From NCBI GenBank assembly GCA_045598105.1, contig JAZLLK010000038.1, positions 1 through 52,037 of the forward strand: a stretch of 52,037 nucleotides of DNA. The letters run 5' to 3'. The position numbers were made by a program, and so were the translations under genes. The notes below the pieces were generated by a model. That model was not told where the DNA came from, made no database searches, and was given only the letters and a program-made list of their open reading frames with translations. This DNA comes from UBA1205 sp045598105 (GTDB lineage Bacteria; Bacteroidota; Bacteroidia; Bacteroidales; WCHB1-69). Shown one piece after another: positions 24,249 to 33,156 of the stretch; positions within the stretch are counted from its first letter, which is position 1; every line of letters starts with the position of its first letter.

Positions 24249-26339
24249 ATGGAAAACTTAGAATTGATACGTAACATCGGTATTATGGCTCATATTGACG
24301 CCGGTAAGACCACTACGACGGAGCGTATATTGTACTACACCGGTAAGAATTACAAGTTAGGTGAAGTGCATGATGGTGCCGCCACAATGGATTACATGGA
24401 GCAAGAGCAGGAGCGAGGTATTACTATCACTTCAGCTGCTACTACTGTTTTTTGGAATAGAGATAACACGCAATATAAAATCAACATAATAGATACTCCG
24501 GGGCACGTAGATTTCACGGTAGAGGTGGAACGATCACTTAGGGTATTGGATGGTGCCGTAGCATTGTTTTGTGCGGTGGGAGGTGTTGAGCCTCAATCGG
24601 AAACAGTGTGGAGGCAGGCAGACAAGTACAAGGTACCCAGAATAAGCTACGTAAATAAGATGGACCGTATGGGTGCAGATTTTTTTGAAGTAGTGAATCA
24701 GATATCCACCAAATTAGGGGCAAATCCCATACCTTTACAAATACCCATTGGGTCAGAGGAGAATTTTAGAGGTATAGTTGATTTGGTTAACGGAAAAGCT
24801 TACGAGTGGGATGAGGAGTCAAATGGCACCATTATACGTGAAATACCCATACCGGCAGAGGTTGCGGCCGATGCTGAAGTTTATCGTTTAAAGCTTATAG
24901 AGGGTGTGGCTGAGGAGCGTGAAGATTTGTTGGAAAAATACATGGAGGATCCTAATAGCATTACCGAAGAAGACATAGTAGATGCAATTCGTAATGCAAC
25001 TATTAGTATGAAGATTACTCCGGTGTTGTGTGGTTCGTCATTCCGTAATAAGGGTGTTCAGCGTTTGTTGGATGCTATTACCATGTATCTGCCCAGTCCT
25101 ATTGACAAGGAGTCAATACAGGGGGTTAATCCTGATACAGACAAAGAAGAATTGCGTAAGCCTTCCAAGGAAGAGCCTTTTACCGGTTTGATATTTAAAA
25201 TTGCCATAGATCCTTTTGTAGGGAAGTTGGCATTTTTTAGAGTATATTCAGGTTCTATCAGTGCCGGTTCGTATGTGTTGAATGCGTCAACAGGTAAGAA
25301 AGAACGTATTTCCCGTATATTTGAGATGCACGCCAATAAGCAAAAGCCTTTGGATGAAATATCTGCGGGTAATATAGGTGTGCTTATAGGCATGAAGGAA
25401 ATGCGTACTGGCAATACCATATGTGATGAAAAGCATCCTATAGTATTAGAAAATATAGAATTTCCCGAGCCGGTAATAAGTATAGCCGTGGAGCCCAAAA
25501 CGCAAAAGGATTTGGACAAGTTGTCGTTAAGTTTGCAGAAGTTGGCCGAAGAAGATCCTACTTTTAAGGTGCAGATCAGTGAGGAAACGGGGCAAACCAT
25601 TATAAGCGGTATGGGTGAATTACATTTAGATATATTATTAGATAGGATACGTCGTGAATTTGGCGTAGAATGTAATTCAGGAAGTCCTGTGGTATCGTAT
25701 CGTGAAGCCATTACCGGAACGGTACATCACAGGGAAACGCTAAAAAAGCAAACAGGAGGCAAAGGTCAGTATGCTGATATAGAATTTGAAATATCGCCGG
25801 CTGATGAAAATGTGAAGGGTTTGCAATTTATAAATGAAATAAAAGGTGGTGATATACCCAAGGAGTTTATTCCTTGCATAGAGAAAGGGATGGAAAAAGC
25901 CTTGAGTAATGGTCCGTTAATGGGGTATCCTATGGTGAGTGCCAAGGTTAGGCTTATAGACGGTTCCTATCACACGGTAGATTCCGATGCGTATGCATTT
26001 GAGGTATGTGCGCATAAGGGGTTGAGAGATGCAGCCAAGAAGGCGTCGCCTATTTTATTAGAGCCCATAATGAGTGCGGAGGTAGTAGTTCCGGATGAGT
26101 ATTTGGGTAATGTAACAGGTGATTTAAATAGAAGAAGGGCCATAGTAATGGGAGTGGAGGCCAAAATAGGTATACAGCATATTAAGGTTATGGTACCGTT
26201 GGCTGAAATGTTCGGATATATTACTAATTTGCGTTCTTTAACATCAGGCCGAGGCAATGTGAGCATGCAGTTTTCGCATTATGCTGAGGTTCCTCGCAGC
26301 ATAGCTGACGAGATAGTTTCTAAATGGAAATTGTTTTAG
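24249..26339 (+). CDS. fusA: Elongation factor G
   Basis: A 696-residue translocation GTPase. G1 is AHIDAGKT (14-21), switch II DTPGH (82-86) and G4 NKMD (136-139). Domain II (EEPFTGLIFKIAIDPFVGKL) and domains III-V (GMGELHLDI, ..YGGKGQ-type KQTGGKGQY, YPMVSAKV) follow in order. Location between rpsG and rpsJ and full conservation of the motifs mark it as the housekeeping EF-G and not a ribosome-protection resistance protein. There is no tuf gene beside it. Confidence 0.98.
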   Translation: MENLELIRNIGIMAHIDAGKTTTTERILYYTGKNYKLGEVHDGAATMDYMEQEQERGITITSAATTVFWNRDNTQYKINIIDTPGHVDFTVEVERSLRVLDGAVALFCAVGGVEPQSETVWRQADKYKVPRISYVNKMDRMGADFFEVVNQISTKLGANPIPLQIPIGSEENFRGIVDLVNGKAYEWDEESNGTIIREIPIPAEVAADAEVYRLKLIEGVAEEREDLLEKYMEDPNSITEEDIVDAIRNATISMKITPVLCGSSFRNKGVQRLLDAITMYLPSPIDKESIQGVNPDTDKEELRKPSKEEPFTGLIFKIAIDPFVGKLAFFRVYSGSISAGSYVLNASTGKKERISRIFEMHANKQKPLDEISAGNIGVLIGMKEMRTGNTICDEKHPIVLENIEFPEPVISIAVEPKTQKDLDKLSLSLQKLAEEDPTFKVQISEETGQTIISGMGELHLDILLDRIRREFGVECNSGSPVVSYREAITGTVHHRETLKKQTGGKGQYADIEFEISPADENVKGLQFINEIKGGDIPKEFIPCIEKGMEKALSNGPLMGYPMVSAKVRLIDGSYHTVDSDAYAFEVCAHKGLRDAAKKASPILLEPIMSAEVVVPDEYLGNVTGDLNRRRAIVMGVEAKIGIQHIKVMVPLAEMFGYITNLRSLTSGRGNVSMQFSHYAEVPRSIADEIVSKWKLF

Positions 26340-26362
26340 TAAAATAATAAATTATATTAACA

Positions 26363-26677
26363 GTGAGTCAAAGAGTAAGAATAAAACTGAAATCGTACGA
26401 TCACAACTTGGTTGATAAATCAGCTGAGAAAATCGTGAAAACGGTTAACACCGTTAAAGATGACAAAGTTGTTGTGGTAGGTCCTATTCCACTTCCCACG
26501 CAGAAGAAAATTTTTACTGTAAATCGTTCTACATTTGTAAACAAGAAGTCCAGAGAGCAGTTTGAATTATCTTCATATAAGAGGATATTGGATATATATG
26601 GCACCACTGCAAAAACAATTGAAGCGTTGATGAAACTCGAATTACCGAGCGGTGTTGAAGTTGAAATTAAAGTCTGA
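26363..26677 (+). CDS. rpsJ: 30S ribosomal protein S10
   Basis: A 104-residue uS10/NusE, also a transcription antitermination partner of NusB. The family N-terminus (SQRVRIKLKSYDHNLVDKSA) and GPIPLPT loop are clear. The start is GTG at 26363, needed to include that N-terminus; no ATG is available there. It lies 23 nt after fusA, so the str and S10 operons are fused. Confidence 0.97.
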   Translation: MSQRVRIKLKSYDHNLVDKSAEKIVKTVNTVKDDKVVVVGPIPLPTQKKIFTVNRSTFVNKKSREQFELSSYKRILDIYGTTAKTIEALMKLELPSGVEVEIKV

Positions 26678-26707
26678 GTTTACACACGGTCGTACACAAG
26701 AGAGAGA

Positions 26708-26723
26708 AGTTGCGTGAGCAATT
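26708..26723 (+). other. Small hairpin in the rpsJ-rplC gap
   Basis: AGTTGC pairs with GCAATT (one G-T pair) around a GTGA tetraloop of GNRA type. The 74-nt rpsJ-rplC gap is the longest inside the superoperon. There is no T-tract, so it is not a terminator. It could be an RNA element read by a ribosomal protein, or chance. Confidence 0.3.
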
Positions 26724-26751
26724 AGTTTAAAAAAAGTTAAAAAACAAAAAG

Positions 26752-27381
26752 ATGTCAGGTTTAATAGGAAAGAAAATTGGAATGACTAGCATCTTTGATG
26801 CCGCCGGAAAGAATATTCCATGCACAGTAATAGAGGCTGGTCCTTGTGTAGTAACACAAGTAAAATCTGTAGAAAAAGATGGTTATGACGCTATTCAGTT
26901 GGCGTTCGATGACAAAAAGGAGAAGAACACTTCTAATGCAATGAAAGGTCACTTTGCAAAGGCCAACACCACTCCTAAGCGAGTAGTGAAGGAGTTTACC
27001 CGTTTTGAAGCAGGTCATAAAAAGCAGCATGGTGAGGTTTTGACAGTAACAGTGTTTGAAGAAGGAGAATTTGTTGATGTATCAGGCGTAAGCAAAGGAA
27101 AGGGTTTCCAAGGTGTTGTTAAGCGTCATGGTTTTGGTGGTGTAGGTGATGCTACACACGGTCAGCATAACAGATTAAGAGCTCCCGGTTCAATGGGTGC
27201 ATCTTCGTATCCTTCAAGAGTATTACCGGGAATGAGAATGGCCGGAAGAACCGGTGGTGCAAAGGTTAAAATGTTAAATTTGCAGATAGTGAAAATTTTC
27301 CCGGAAAAGAATTTGTTAGTAGTAAAGGGCTCAGTTCCTGGTTATAATGGATCATATTTAAAAATAGAAAGATGGAGCTAA
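26752..27381 (+). CDS. rplC: 50S ribosomal protein L3
   Basis: A 209-residue uL3, an early assembly protein near the peptidyl transferase centre. Its landmarks are LIGKKIGMTSIF at the N-terminus and the extended loop GKGFQGVVKRHGFGG followed by HRAPGSMG-type LRAPGSMGASSYPSRV and GRTGG. The stop overlaps rplD by 10 nt. Confidence 0.99.
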   Translation: MSGLIGKKIGMTSIFDAAGKNIPCTVIEAGPCVVTQVKSVEKDGYDAIQLAFDDKKEKNTSNAMKGHFAKANTTPKRVVKEFTRFEAGHKKQHGEVLTVTVFEEGEFVDVSGVSKGKGFQGVVKRHGFGGVGDATHGQHNRLRAPGSMGASSYPSRVLPGMRMAGRTGGAKVKMLNLQIVKIFPEKNLLVVKGSVPGYNGSYLKIERWS

Positions 27382-28007
27382 AAGTATATAAAATAGATGG
27401 TAGCGAAACTGGCAGAACAGTATCGTTGAGTGATAGCATATTTGGTGTAGAGCCCAATAATCATGCTATATGGTTGGATGTAAAACAATATTTAGCTAAC
27501 CAACGTCAGGGAACGCATAGCAGTAAAGAGAAATCAGTGGTATCAGGGTCTACCCGTAAGCTTAGAAAGCAAAAAGGTGGTGGTGGAGCCAGAATAGGTA
27601 ATATAAAATCTCCTTTGTTTCCCGGTGGAGCCAGAGTATTTGGACCTCATCCTAGAGATTACGGTTTTAAATTGAACAAGAAAGTAAAGAGATTGGCAAG
27701 AATATCCGCGTTATCGGTGAAGGCTGGCGAATCCAATATTACTGTTTTGGAACAATTTGATTTAGAAGCACCTAAAACAAAAGATATGGTTAAAATATTA
27801 AAAGACACCAATCTTTTTGATAAAAAAACTTTGATAGTTGTAAATGAATTGAATAAAAATGTATATTTGTCTTCTCGTAATTTGGAGAAGGTAAGTATTG
27901 CAACTGTTTCAAATTTAAATACTTATCAAATTTTGAATGCTCAAAAAGTTGTGCTTTTAGAGCCCAGTGTTTCCAAATTTGACGAATTTTTTAAAGTTAA
28001 CGCGTAA
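27372..28007 (+). CDS. rplD: 50S ribosomal protein L4
   Basis: A 211-residue uL4. The tunnel loop RQGTHSSKEKSVVSG...RKQKGGGGARIG and GGARVFGPHPRDY are present. In gamma-proteobacteria L4 represses the S10 operon; I see no copy of that leader here. It overlaps rplC and ends 11 nt before rplW. Confidence 0.98.
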   Translation: MELKVYKIDGSETGRTVSLSDSIFGVEPNNHAIWLDVKQYLANQRQGTHSSKEKSVVSGSTRKLRKQKGGGGARIGNIKSPLFPGGARVFGPHPRDYGFKLNKKVKRLARISALSVKAGESNITVLEQFDLEAPKTKDMVKILKDTNLFDKKTLIVVNELNKNVYLSSRNLEKVSIATVSNLNTYQILNAQKVVLLEPSVSKFDEFFKVNA

Positions 28008-28018
28008 AACAGAGAGAG

Positions 28019-28309
28019 ATGAACGTAATAATTAAGCCTATAGTAACAGAGAAAATGATGGCCATTAGCGAGAAGTTCAATCGCTATGGTTTTGTCGTTG
28101 ATCGCAGGGCCGACAAGTTGCAAATAAAGAAAGCCGTAGAAGATATGTACGGAGTCAAAGTAGAGAGTGTTTCTACTTTGATACAAAGAGGAAAAGATGC
28201 CTCCCGTTATACAAAATCCGGATTGATTAGAGGCCAAAAGAGTAGTTTTAAGAAAGCAGTAGTACAATTAAAAGGCGATGACAGAATCGACTTTTATAGT
28301 GGTATTTAA
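28019..28309 (+). CDS. rplW: 50S ribosomal protein L23
   Basis: A 96-residue uL23 at the tunnel exit, the docking site for trigger factor and SRP. It has the N-terminal IIKPIVTEKM, the YGFVVDRRADKLQIKKAVEDMYGVKVESV core and a C-terminal KKAVVQLKGDDRIDFY. Length and order are normal. Confidence 0.98.
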   Translation: MNVIIKPIVTEKMMAISEKFNRYGFVVDRRADKLQIKKAVEDMYGVKVESVSTLIQRGKDASRYTKSGLIRGQKSSFKKAVVQLKGDDRIDFYSGI

Positions 28310-28327
28310 GAGTTTTAAGTAATAAAG

Positions 28328-29152
28328 ATGGGATTAAAGAAATTTAAACCGGTAACACCCGGTCAAAGATTTAAATTAGTTAGTAATTTTGAAGAGATAA
28401 CAACTTCAACCCCCGAGAAGAGTTTGTTGTTATCAAAGAAGCGTACAGGCGGTAGAAACAATGAAGGTAGAATGACCATGCGTTATATAGGTGGTGGTCA
28501 TAAAAAGCAATACCGAATCATTGACTTTTTGAGAGAAAAAGATGGTATACCCGCCACAGTAAAAACCATAGAATACGATCCGAATCGTTCGGCACGTATA
28601 GCATTATTGTTTTATGCAGATGGTGAAAAGCGTTATATTATAGCTCCTCACGGATTACAAGTGGGACAAGTTGTAATGTCAGGAAAAGGTGTAAGTCCTG
28701 ATTTAGGAAACACTTTGTTTTTGGCAGAAGTTCCCCTTGGCACAGTTATTCACAATGTTGAAATGCGTCCCGGTTGTGGTGCTAAAATAGCACGTAGTGC
28801 AGGTTCGTATGCTCAATTGATGTCAAGAGAAGACCGTTATGCTATTATTAAGTTGCCTTCAGGAGAAACCAGAAAGATATTATGTACATGTAAAGCCAGC
28901 ATAGGTATGGTATCAAATATTGATCATAACCTTCAGGTTTCAGGTAAAGCAGGTAGAAGCAGATGGATGGGGCGTCGTCCCAGAGTTCGTGGCGTTGTGA
29001 TGAATCCTGTTGATCATCCGATGGGTGGTGGTGAAGGTAGAGCTTCCGGTGGACACCCGCGTTCACGTAAAGGTTTAATTGCAAAGGGTTATAAGACTCG
29101 TAAACCTAAGAAAGTTTCTAATCAATTTATAATAGAAAGAAGAAAAAAATAA
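28328..29152 (+). CDS. rplB: 50S ribosomal protein L2
   Basis: A 274-residue uL2, needed for subunit association and peptidyl transferase activity. It has KKRTGGRNNEGRMTMRYIGG (N-terminal), the SH3-like middle (EYDPNRSARIALL, GNTLFLAEVPLGTVIHNVE) and the C-terminal RPRVRGVVMNPVDHPMGGGE, which includes the conserved active-site histidine region. Confidence 0.99.
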   Translation: MGLKKFKPVTPGQRFKLVSNFEEITTSTPEKSLLLSKKRTGGRNNEGRMTMRYIGGGHKKQYRIIDFLREKDGIPATVKTIEYDPNRSARIALLFYADGEKRYIIAPHGLQVGQVVMSGKGVSPDLGNTLFLAEVPLGTVIHNVEMRPGCGAKIARSAGSYAQLMSREDRYAIIKLPSGETRKILCTCKASIGMVSNIDHNLQVSGKAGRSRWMGRRPRVRGVVMNPVDHPMGGGEGRASGGHPRSRKGLIAKGYKTRKPKKVSNQFIIERRKK

Positions 29153-29169
29153 CCAATAAATAGTTAGCA

Positions 29170-29448
29170 ATGAGTAGATCATTAAGAAAAGGTCCGTACA
29201 TTCACTATAAGCTTGAACAAAGAGTTATTGAAGCACAGGAATCCGGTAAAAAAGTTACCATCAAAACATGGAGTCGTTCATCTATGATATCTCCTGATTT
29301 TGTAGGACAAACGATAGCTGTACACAATGGTAATAAATTCATTCCGGTATATGTAACGGAAAACATGGTAGGGCATAAATTAGGAGAATTCGCTCCCACG
29401 CGTATTTTCCGCGGACATGCCGGTAGTAAAGATAAAGGAAAAAAATAA
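29170..29448 (+). CDS. rpsS: 30S ribosomal protein S19
   Basis: A 92-residue uS19 of the 30S head. It opens with SRSLRKGPYIHYKL and has the KTWSRSSMISPDFVGQTIAVHNG and GHKLGEFAPTRIFRGHAG blocks. Nothing unusual. Confidence 0.99.
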   Translation: MSRSLRKGPYIHYKLEQRVIEAQESGKKVTIKTWSRSSMISPDFVGQTIAVHNGNKFIPVYVTENMVGHKLGEFAPTRIFRGHAGSKDKGKK

Positions 29449-29467
29449 GAGAAATTATTAAGAAAAG

Positions 29468-29887
29468 ATGGGTGCAAGAAAGAGATTAGCTGCAGAAGCT
29501 AGAAAAGAATCAAATCGCACAAAGTGCGTAGCACGTTTGGTTGATAATAACACATCTCCTCGTAAAACCAGATTGATGGCTGATTTAGTAAGAGGAAAAA
29601 ATGTGGATTATGCTTTGAATGTATTAAAATACAGTAAGAAAGAATCATCAGAAAAACTTCGCAAATTGTTATTGTCTGCAATAGCCAATTGGCAGGCTAA
29701 GAATGAGAATGCCAGAGTGGAAGATAGCAATTTGTATATCAAAGAGATTTTTGTAGATGGTGGTACAATGTTGAAAAGATTGAGAACTGCGCCTCAAGGT
29801 AGAGGTTACAGAATCAGAAAACGTTCAAATCATATCACTATGGTGTTAGATAGTAGAGTAGAAAACGTAAATCAAACAGAAGAATAA
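29468..29887 (+). CDS. rplV: 50S ribosomal protein L22
   Basis: A 139-residue uL22 with SPRKTRLMADLVRGKNVDYAL at the N-terminus and the tunnel beta-hairpin DGGTMLKRLRTAPQGRGYRIRKR. It ends in a short acidic tail. The last base of its stop codon is the first base of the rpsC start. Confidence 0.98.
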   Translation: MGARKRLAAEARKESNRTKCVARLVDNNTSPRKTRLMADLVRGKNVDYALNVLKYSKKESSEKLRKLLLSAIANWQAKNENARVEDSNLYIKEIFVDGGTMLKRLRTAPQGRGYRIRKRSNHITMVLDSRVENVNQTEE

Positions 29888-30639
29888 TGGGACAAAAAGT
29901 TAATCCGATAGGAATACGTTTAGGAATCGTAAGAGGTTGGGATTCAAATTGGTACGGTGGAGACGATTTCGGTCAAAAATTGGTTGAAGACGACAAAATA
30001 AGAAAGTATCTTAATGCTCGTTTGTATAAAGCCGGTATAGCAAAAATATATATAGAAAGAACTTTGAAACTGGTGACAGTTACTATTAACACAGCACGTC
30101 CGGGTTTAATAATAGGCAAGATGGGTGCTGAAGTTGACAAGTTGAAAGAAGAGTTGAAGAAGATCACCAATAAGGATGTTCAAATCAACATTTCAGAGGT
30201 AAAACGTCCGGAATTAGACGCTGTATTGGTTGCACAAACCATAGCCGGTCAAATAGAAGGTCGTATGTTTTATCGCAGAGCGATAAAAACAGCCATTATG
30301 TCAACCATGAGAGCTGGTGCAGAAGGAATAAAGGTTTCTATTTCCGGACGTATAGGTGGTGCTGAAATGGCACGTACCGAACACTACAAAGAAGGAAGAA
30401 CACCTCTTCACACCTTGCGTGCAGACATAGACTATGCACATTCTGAAGCTCACACCACTTATGGCAGAATAGGTGTGAAGGTATGGATTTGCAGAGGTTT
30501 AGTGTATGGGAAGCGTGATTTATTCCAAGCAAACACAGAAGTAGCCGGTAAGGGTAAAGGAATGCCCAGAAAAGAGAGAGGCGGATTCTCAAGAGAAAGA
30601 GGGGAACGCAGCGGTGAAAGAAGAAGAAATAATAAGTAG
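29887..30639 (+). CDS. rpsC: 30S ribosomal protein S3
   Basis: A 250-residue uS3 with an N-terminal KH domain (RPGLIIGKMGAEVDKL) and a C-terminal domain (AIMSTMRAGAEGIKVSISGRIGGAEMARTE, TYGRIGVKVWICRG). It ends in a basic Arg/Gly/Ser-rich tail of about 30 residues. It is part of the mRNA-entry helicase site. Overlap with rplV is one base. Confidence 0.98.
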   Translation: MGQKVNPIGIRLGIVRGWDSNWYGGDDFGQKLVEDDKIRKYLNARLYKAGIAKIYIERTLKLVTVTINTARPGLIIGKMGAEVDKLKEELKKITNKDVQINISEVKRPELDAVLVAQTIAGQIEGRMFYRRAIKTAIMSTMRAGAEGIKVSISGRIGGAEMARTEHYKEGRTPLHTLRADIDYAHSEAHTTYGRIGVKVWICRGLVYGKRDLFQANTEVAGKGKGMPRKERGGFSRERGERSGERRRNNK

Positions 30640-30666
30640 TAATTGAAAGAAAAATTAAGATAAGCG

Positions 30667-31095
30667 ATGTTACAGCCAAAAAAGACAAAATATAGAAGGC
30701 CTCAGAAGGGCAAAATGAAAGGTAACGCTAAACGTGGATCTGAAATTGCGTTTGGTTCATTTGCTCTTAAAGCAACAGAAGGATGTTTGATGACAGGACG
30801 TCAAATAGAGGCAGCTCGTCAAGCTATTACACGTTATATGAAACGTGAAGGTCAATTATGGATTAGAATATTTCCTGATAAGCCTATTACTCGCAAGCCG
30901 TTGGATGTACGTATGGGTAAAGGTAAAGGTAGTCCTGAGTACTTTGTAGCAAGAGTATTTCCGGGAAGAATTCTTTTTGAAGCCGATGGAGTTCCTATGG
31001 ACGTAGCCAAGGAGGCAATGAGATTAGGTGCACAAAAATTGCCCATTTTGACTAAATTTGTAGTTAGAAGAGATTATTCAGAAGAAACATTATAA
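30667..31095 (+). CDS. rplP: 50S ribosomal protein L16
   Basis: A 142-residue uL16 near the A-site tRNA elbow. It has the N-terminus MLQPKKTKYRRPQKG and the conserved IRIFPDKPITRKPLDVRMGKGKGSPE block. Nothing unusual. Confidence 0.98.
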   Translation: MLQPKKTKYRRPQKGKMKGNAKRGSEIAFGSFALKATEGCLMTGRQIEAARQAITRYMKREGQLWIRIFPDKPITRKPLDVRMGKGKGSPEYFVARVFPGRILFEADGVPMDVAKEAMRLGAQKLPILTKFVVRRDYSEETL

Positions 31096-31104
31096 TTATA
31101 AGTG

Positions 31105-31314
31105 ATGAAACAATCAGTAATAGCAGAACTCACCACTAAGGAATTGAGTGAAAGATTGGAAGAAGAAGTTAAACAATTAGCAAAGCTAAAGTTGCATCAT
31201 GCAGTTTCTCCAATAGAAAATCCCAATAGGATAAAAGAGTATCGTAAAACGATAGCTAGATTGAAGACTGAAATACGTGCAAGAGAGCTTGCTGAAGTTA
31301 AATCTGTAAAATAA
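31105..31314 (+). CDS. rpmC: 50S ribosomal protein L29
   Basis: A 69-residue uL29, a helical hairpin at the tunnel exit next to L23. It has LTTKELSERLEEEVKQLAKLKL, then the conserved IENPNRIKEYRKTIARLKTE. I chose ATG 31105; an in-frame GTG at 31102 would add one residue. Confidence 0.96.
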   Translation: MKQSVIAELTTKELSERLEEEVKQLAKLKLHHAVSPIENPNRIKEYRKTIARLKTEIRARELAEVKSVK

Positions 31315-31331
31315 AGAGATAAATTCTTGAT

Positions 31332-31586
31332 ATGGATAGAAATTTTAGAAAACAAAGAGAAGGTGTCGTAATCAGCAACAAAATGGAAAAATCTATTGTT
31401 GTGAAAGTAGAACGTAAGTTCCGTCACCCCAAATATGGTAAATTCTTGAAAAGAACATCTCATTTTATGGCACATGATGAAAATAATGAATGTGGCGTAG
31501 GTGATGTTGTAAGAATAATGGAAACCAGACCTTTAAGTAAAAACAAGTGCTGGAGATTAGTAGAAATAATAGAAAAGGCTAAGTAA
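31332..31586 (+). CDS. rpsQ: 30S ribosomal protein S17
   Basis: An 84-residue uS17 of OB fold. It has REGVVISNKMEKSIVVKVE, the HPKYGKFLKRTSHFMAHDE loop and GDVVRIMETRPLSKNKCWRL. Only one base separates its stop from the rplN start. Confidence 0.98.
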   Translation: MDRNFRKQREGVVISNKMEKSIVVKVERKFRHPKYGKFLKRTSHFMAHDENNECGVGDVVRIMETRPLSKNKCWRLVEIIEKAK

Positions 31587-31587
31587 G

Positions 31588-31956
31588 ATGATACAACAGG
31601 AATCAAGATTGAGCGTAGCCGATAATAGCGGCGCAAAAGAAGTGTTGTGTATACGTGTATTGGGAGGAACCAAAAAGCGTTATGCAACAGTAGGAGATAA
31701 GGTTGTTGTAGCGGTAAAGGATGCTATACCTTCCGGAAACATTAAGAAAGGTACAGTAAGCAAGGCCGTTGTAGTAAGAACAACCAAAGAGGTTCGCAGA
31801 GCCGATGGATCGTACATACGTTTTGATGACAATGCAGTAGTATTGTTGACTGCTAATGATGAATTACGCGGTACACGTATATTTGGCCCTGTGGCACGTG
31901 AGCTCAGAGAAAAACAATATATGAAAATAGTTTCATTGGCACCCGAAGTGCTTTAA
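31588..31956 (+). CDS. rplN: 50S ribosomal protein L14
   Basis: A 122-residue uL14, an intersubunit-bridge protein and RsfS-binding site. It has MIQQESRLSVADNSGAKEVLCIRVLGG, GTVSKAVVVRTTKEVRRADGS and RIFGPVARELREK. Length is exactly typical. Confidence 0.99.
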   Translation: MIQQESRLSVADNSGAKEVLCIRVLGGTKKRYATVGDKVVVAVKDAIPSGNIKKGTVSKAVVVRTTKEVRRADGSYIRFDDNAVVLLTANDELRGTRIFGPVARELREKQYMKIVSLAPEVL

Positions 31957-31985
31957 TGGTAAAAAAGAAAAAAATTAAATAAAAC

Positions 31986-32306
31986 ATGCAACCGAAATTA
32001 AAAATTAAAAAAGGGGACACGGTAAAAGTTTTATCAGGAGATGATAAAGGACAGACCGGTAAGGTGCTCAAAGTTGATGTTAAAAATTATAGAGCGTTTG
32101 TAGAAGGTGTAAATTTAGTATCAAAGGCAACCAAACCTTCCGCAAAGACCCCGCAAGGTGGAATCGTAAAGAAAGAAGCCTCGGTACACATTTCTAACCT
32201 TATGTTAGTAGATGCCAAAGGTAATGCTACCAGGGTAGGCAGACGTGTATCAGAAGATGGCAAGTTAGTAAGGTATTCAAAAAAATCTGGAGAGGAGATT
32301 AAGTAA
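31986..32306 (+). CDS. rplX: 50S ribosomal protein L24
   Basis: A 106-residue uL24 with the KOW motif (KKGDTVKVLSGDDKGQTGKV). It has the VEGVNLVSKATKPSAKTPQGGIVKKEASVHISN core and a C-terminal GNATRVGRR. An assembly initiator at the tunnel exit. The last base of its stop overlaps the rplE start. Confidence 0.98.
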   Translation: MQPKLKIKKGDTVKVLSGDDKGQTGKVLKVDVKNYRAFVEGVNLVSKATKPSAKTPQGGIVKKEASVHISNLMLVDAKGNATRVGRRVSEDGKLVRYSKKSGEEIK

Positions 32307-32863
32307 TGGGTTACACACCGAGATTAAGAGAAAAGTACGTAAAAGAAGTTATGCCTGCTTTGCAAAAGCAGTTTAATTTTTCAACACCAATGCGTATACC
32401 CAAGATAACCAAAATATGTTTGAATCAGGGTATAGGCGCAGCTACTGCAGATAAAAAGCTGATAGATAATGGTATAGCCGAAATGACTAAAATAGCAGGT
32501 CAAAAAGCAGTAGCAACCAAATCAAGAAAAGATATCTCCAATTTCAAATTGAGAAAAGGTAACCCTATAGGAGTACGCGTAACATTACGTGGAGATAGAA
32601 TGTATGAATTCTTGGATAGATTGATTGCCGTATCCATACCTCGTATACGTGATTTTAGAGGTATTAGCGACAAAGGTTTTGATGGAAGAGGAAATTATTC
32701 CATGGGAGTAACAGAGCAAATTATATTCCCTGAAATAGACATTGATAAAATTACAAAAATCAATGGTATGGACATTACCTTTGTAACCACTGCACGCAAT
32801 GATGAAGAGTGCATGGCATTGTTAAAAGAATTTGGTTTCCCGTTTAAAAATCAAAAGAAATAA
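32306..32863 (+). CDS. rplE: 50S ribosomal protein L5
   Basis: A 185-residue uL5, a 5S rRNA and P-site tRNA contact. It has RIPKITKICLNQGIGAA, GNPIGVRVTLRGDRMYEFLDRL and RDFRGISDKGFDGRGNYSMG. By my count 12 of its 20 isoleucine codons are ATA, an unusual choice for a ribosomal gene (see findings). Three bases separate it from rpsN. Confidence 0.99.
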   Translation: MGYTPRLREKYVKEVMPALQKQFNFSTPMRIPKITKICLNQGIGAATADKKLIDNGIAEMTKIAGQKAVATKSRKDISNFKLRKGNPIGVRVTLRGDRMYEFLDRLIAVSIPRIRDFRGISDKGFDGRGNYSMGVTEQIIFPEIDIDKITKINGMDITFVTTARNDEECMALLKEFGFPFKNQKK

Positions 32864-32866
32864 GAT

Positions 32867-33136
32867 ATGGCAAAAGAATCAATGAAAGCTCGCGAAATTA
32901 AGAGAGCTAAGTTAGTTGCAAAATATGCACAAAAGAGAGCTGAGTTAAAAGAAGCCGGTGATTGGATTGGTTTACAACAATTGCCATTAAATTCAAACCC
33001 TATTCGTTTGCACAATCGTTGCAAATTAACAGGGCGTCCTAAAGGCTATATGAGAACATTTGGTATTTCTCGTATTAATTTCAGGGAAATGGCTTCTAAA
33101 GGTTTAATTCCAGGAGTAAAAAAAGCAAGTTGGTAA
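32867..33136 (+). CDS. rpsN: 30S ribosomal protein S14, zinc-free form
   Basis: An 89-residue uS14 of the long, cysteine-minus type. The CxxC...CxxC zinc ribbon of the short form is absent, leaving a single Cys in HNRCKLTGRPKGY. The SRINFREMASKGLIPGVKKASW tail is typical. It needs no zinc. Confidence 0.98.
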   Translation: MAKESMKAREIKRAKLVAKYAQKRAELKEAGDWIGLQQLPLNSNPIRLHNRCKLTGRPKGYMRTFGISRINFREMASKGLIPGVKKASW

Positions 33137-33156
33137 AATAAGAAAAATAGAGAAAA

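Noticed and set aside
24249..26339. Reading fusA as a ribosome-protection tetracycline resistance gene
   Set aside because: Its place between rpsG and rpsJ and its EF-G-type motifs fit the housekeeping factor.
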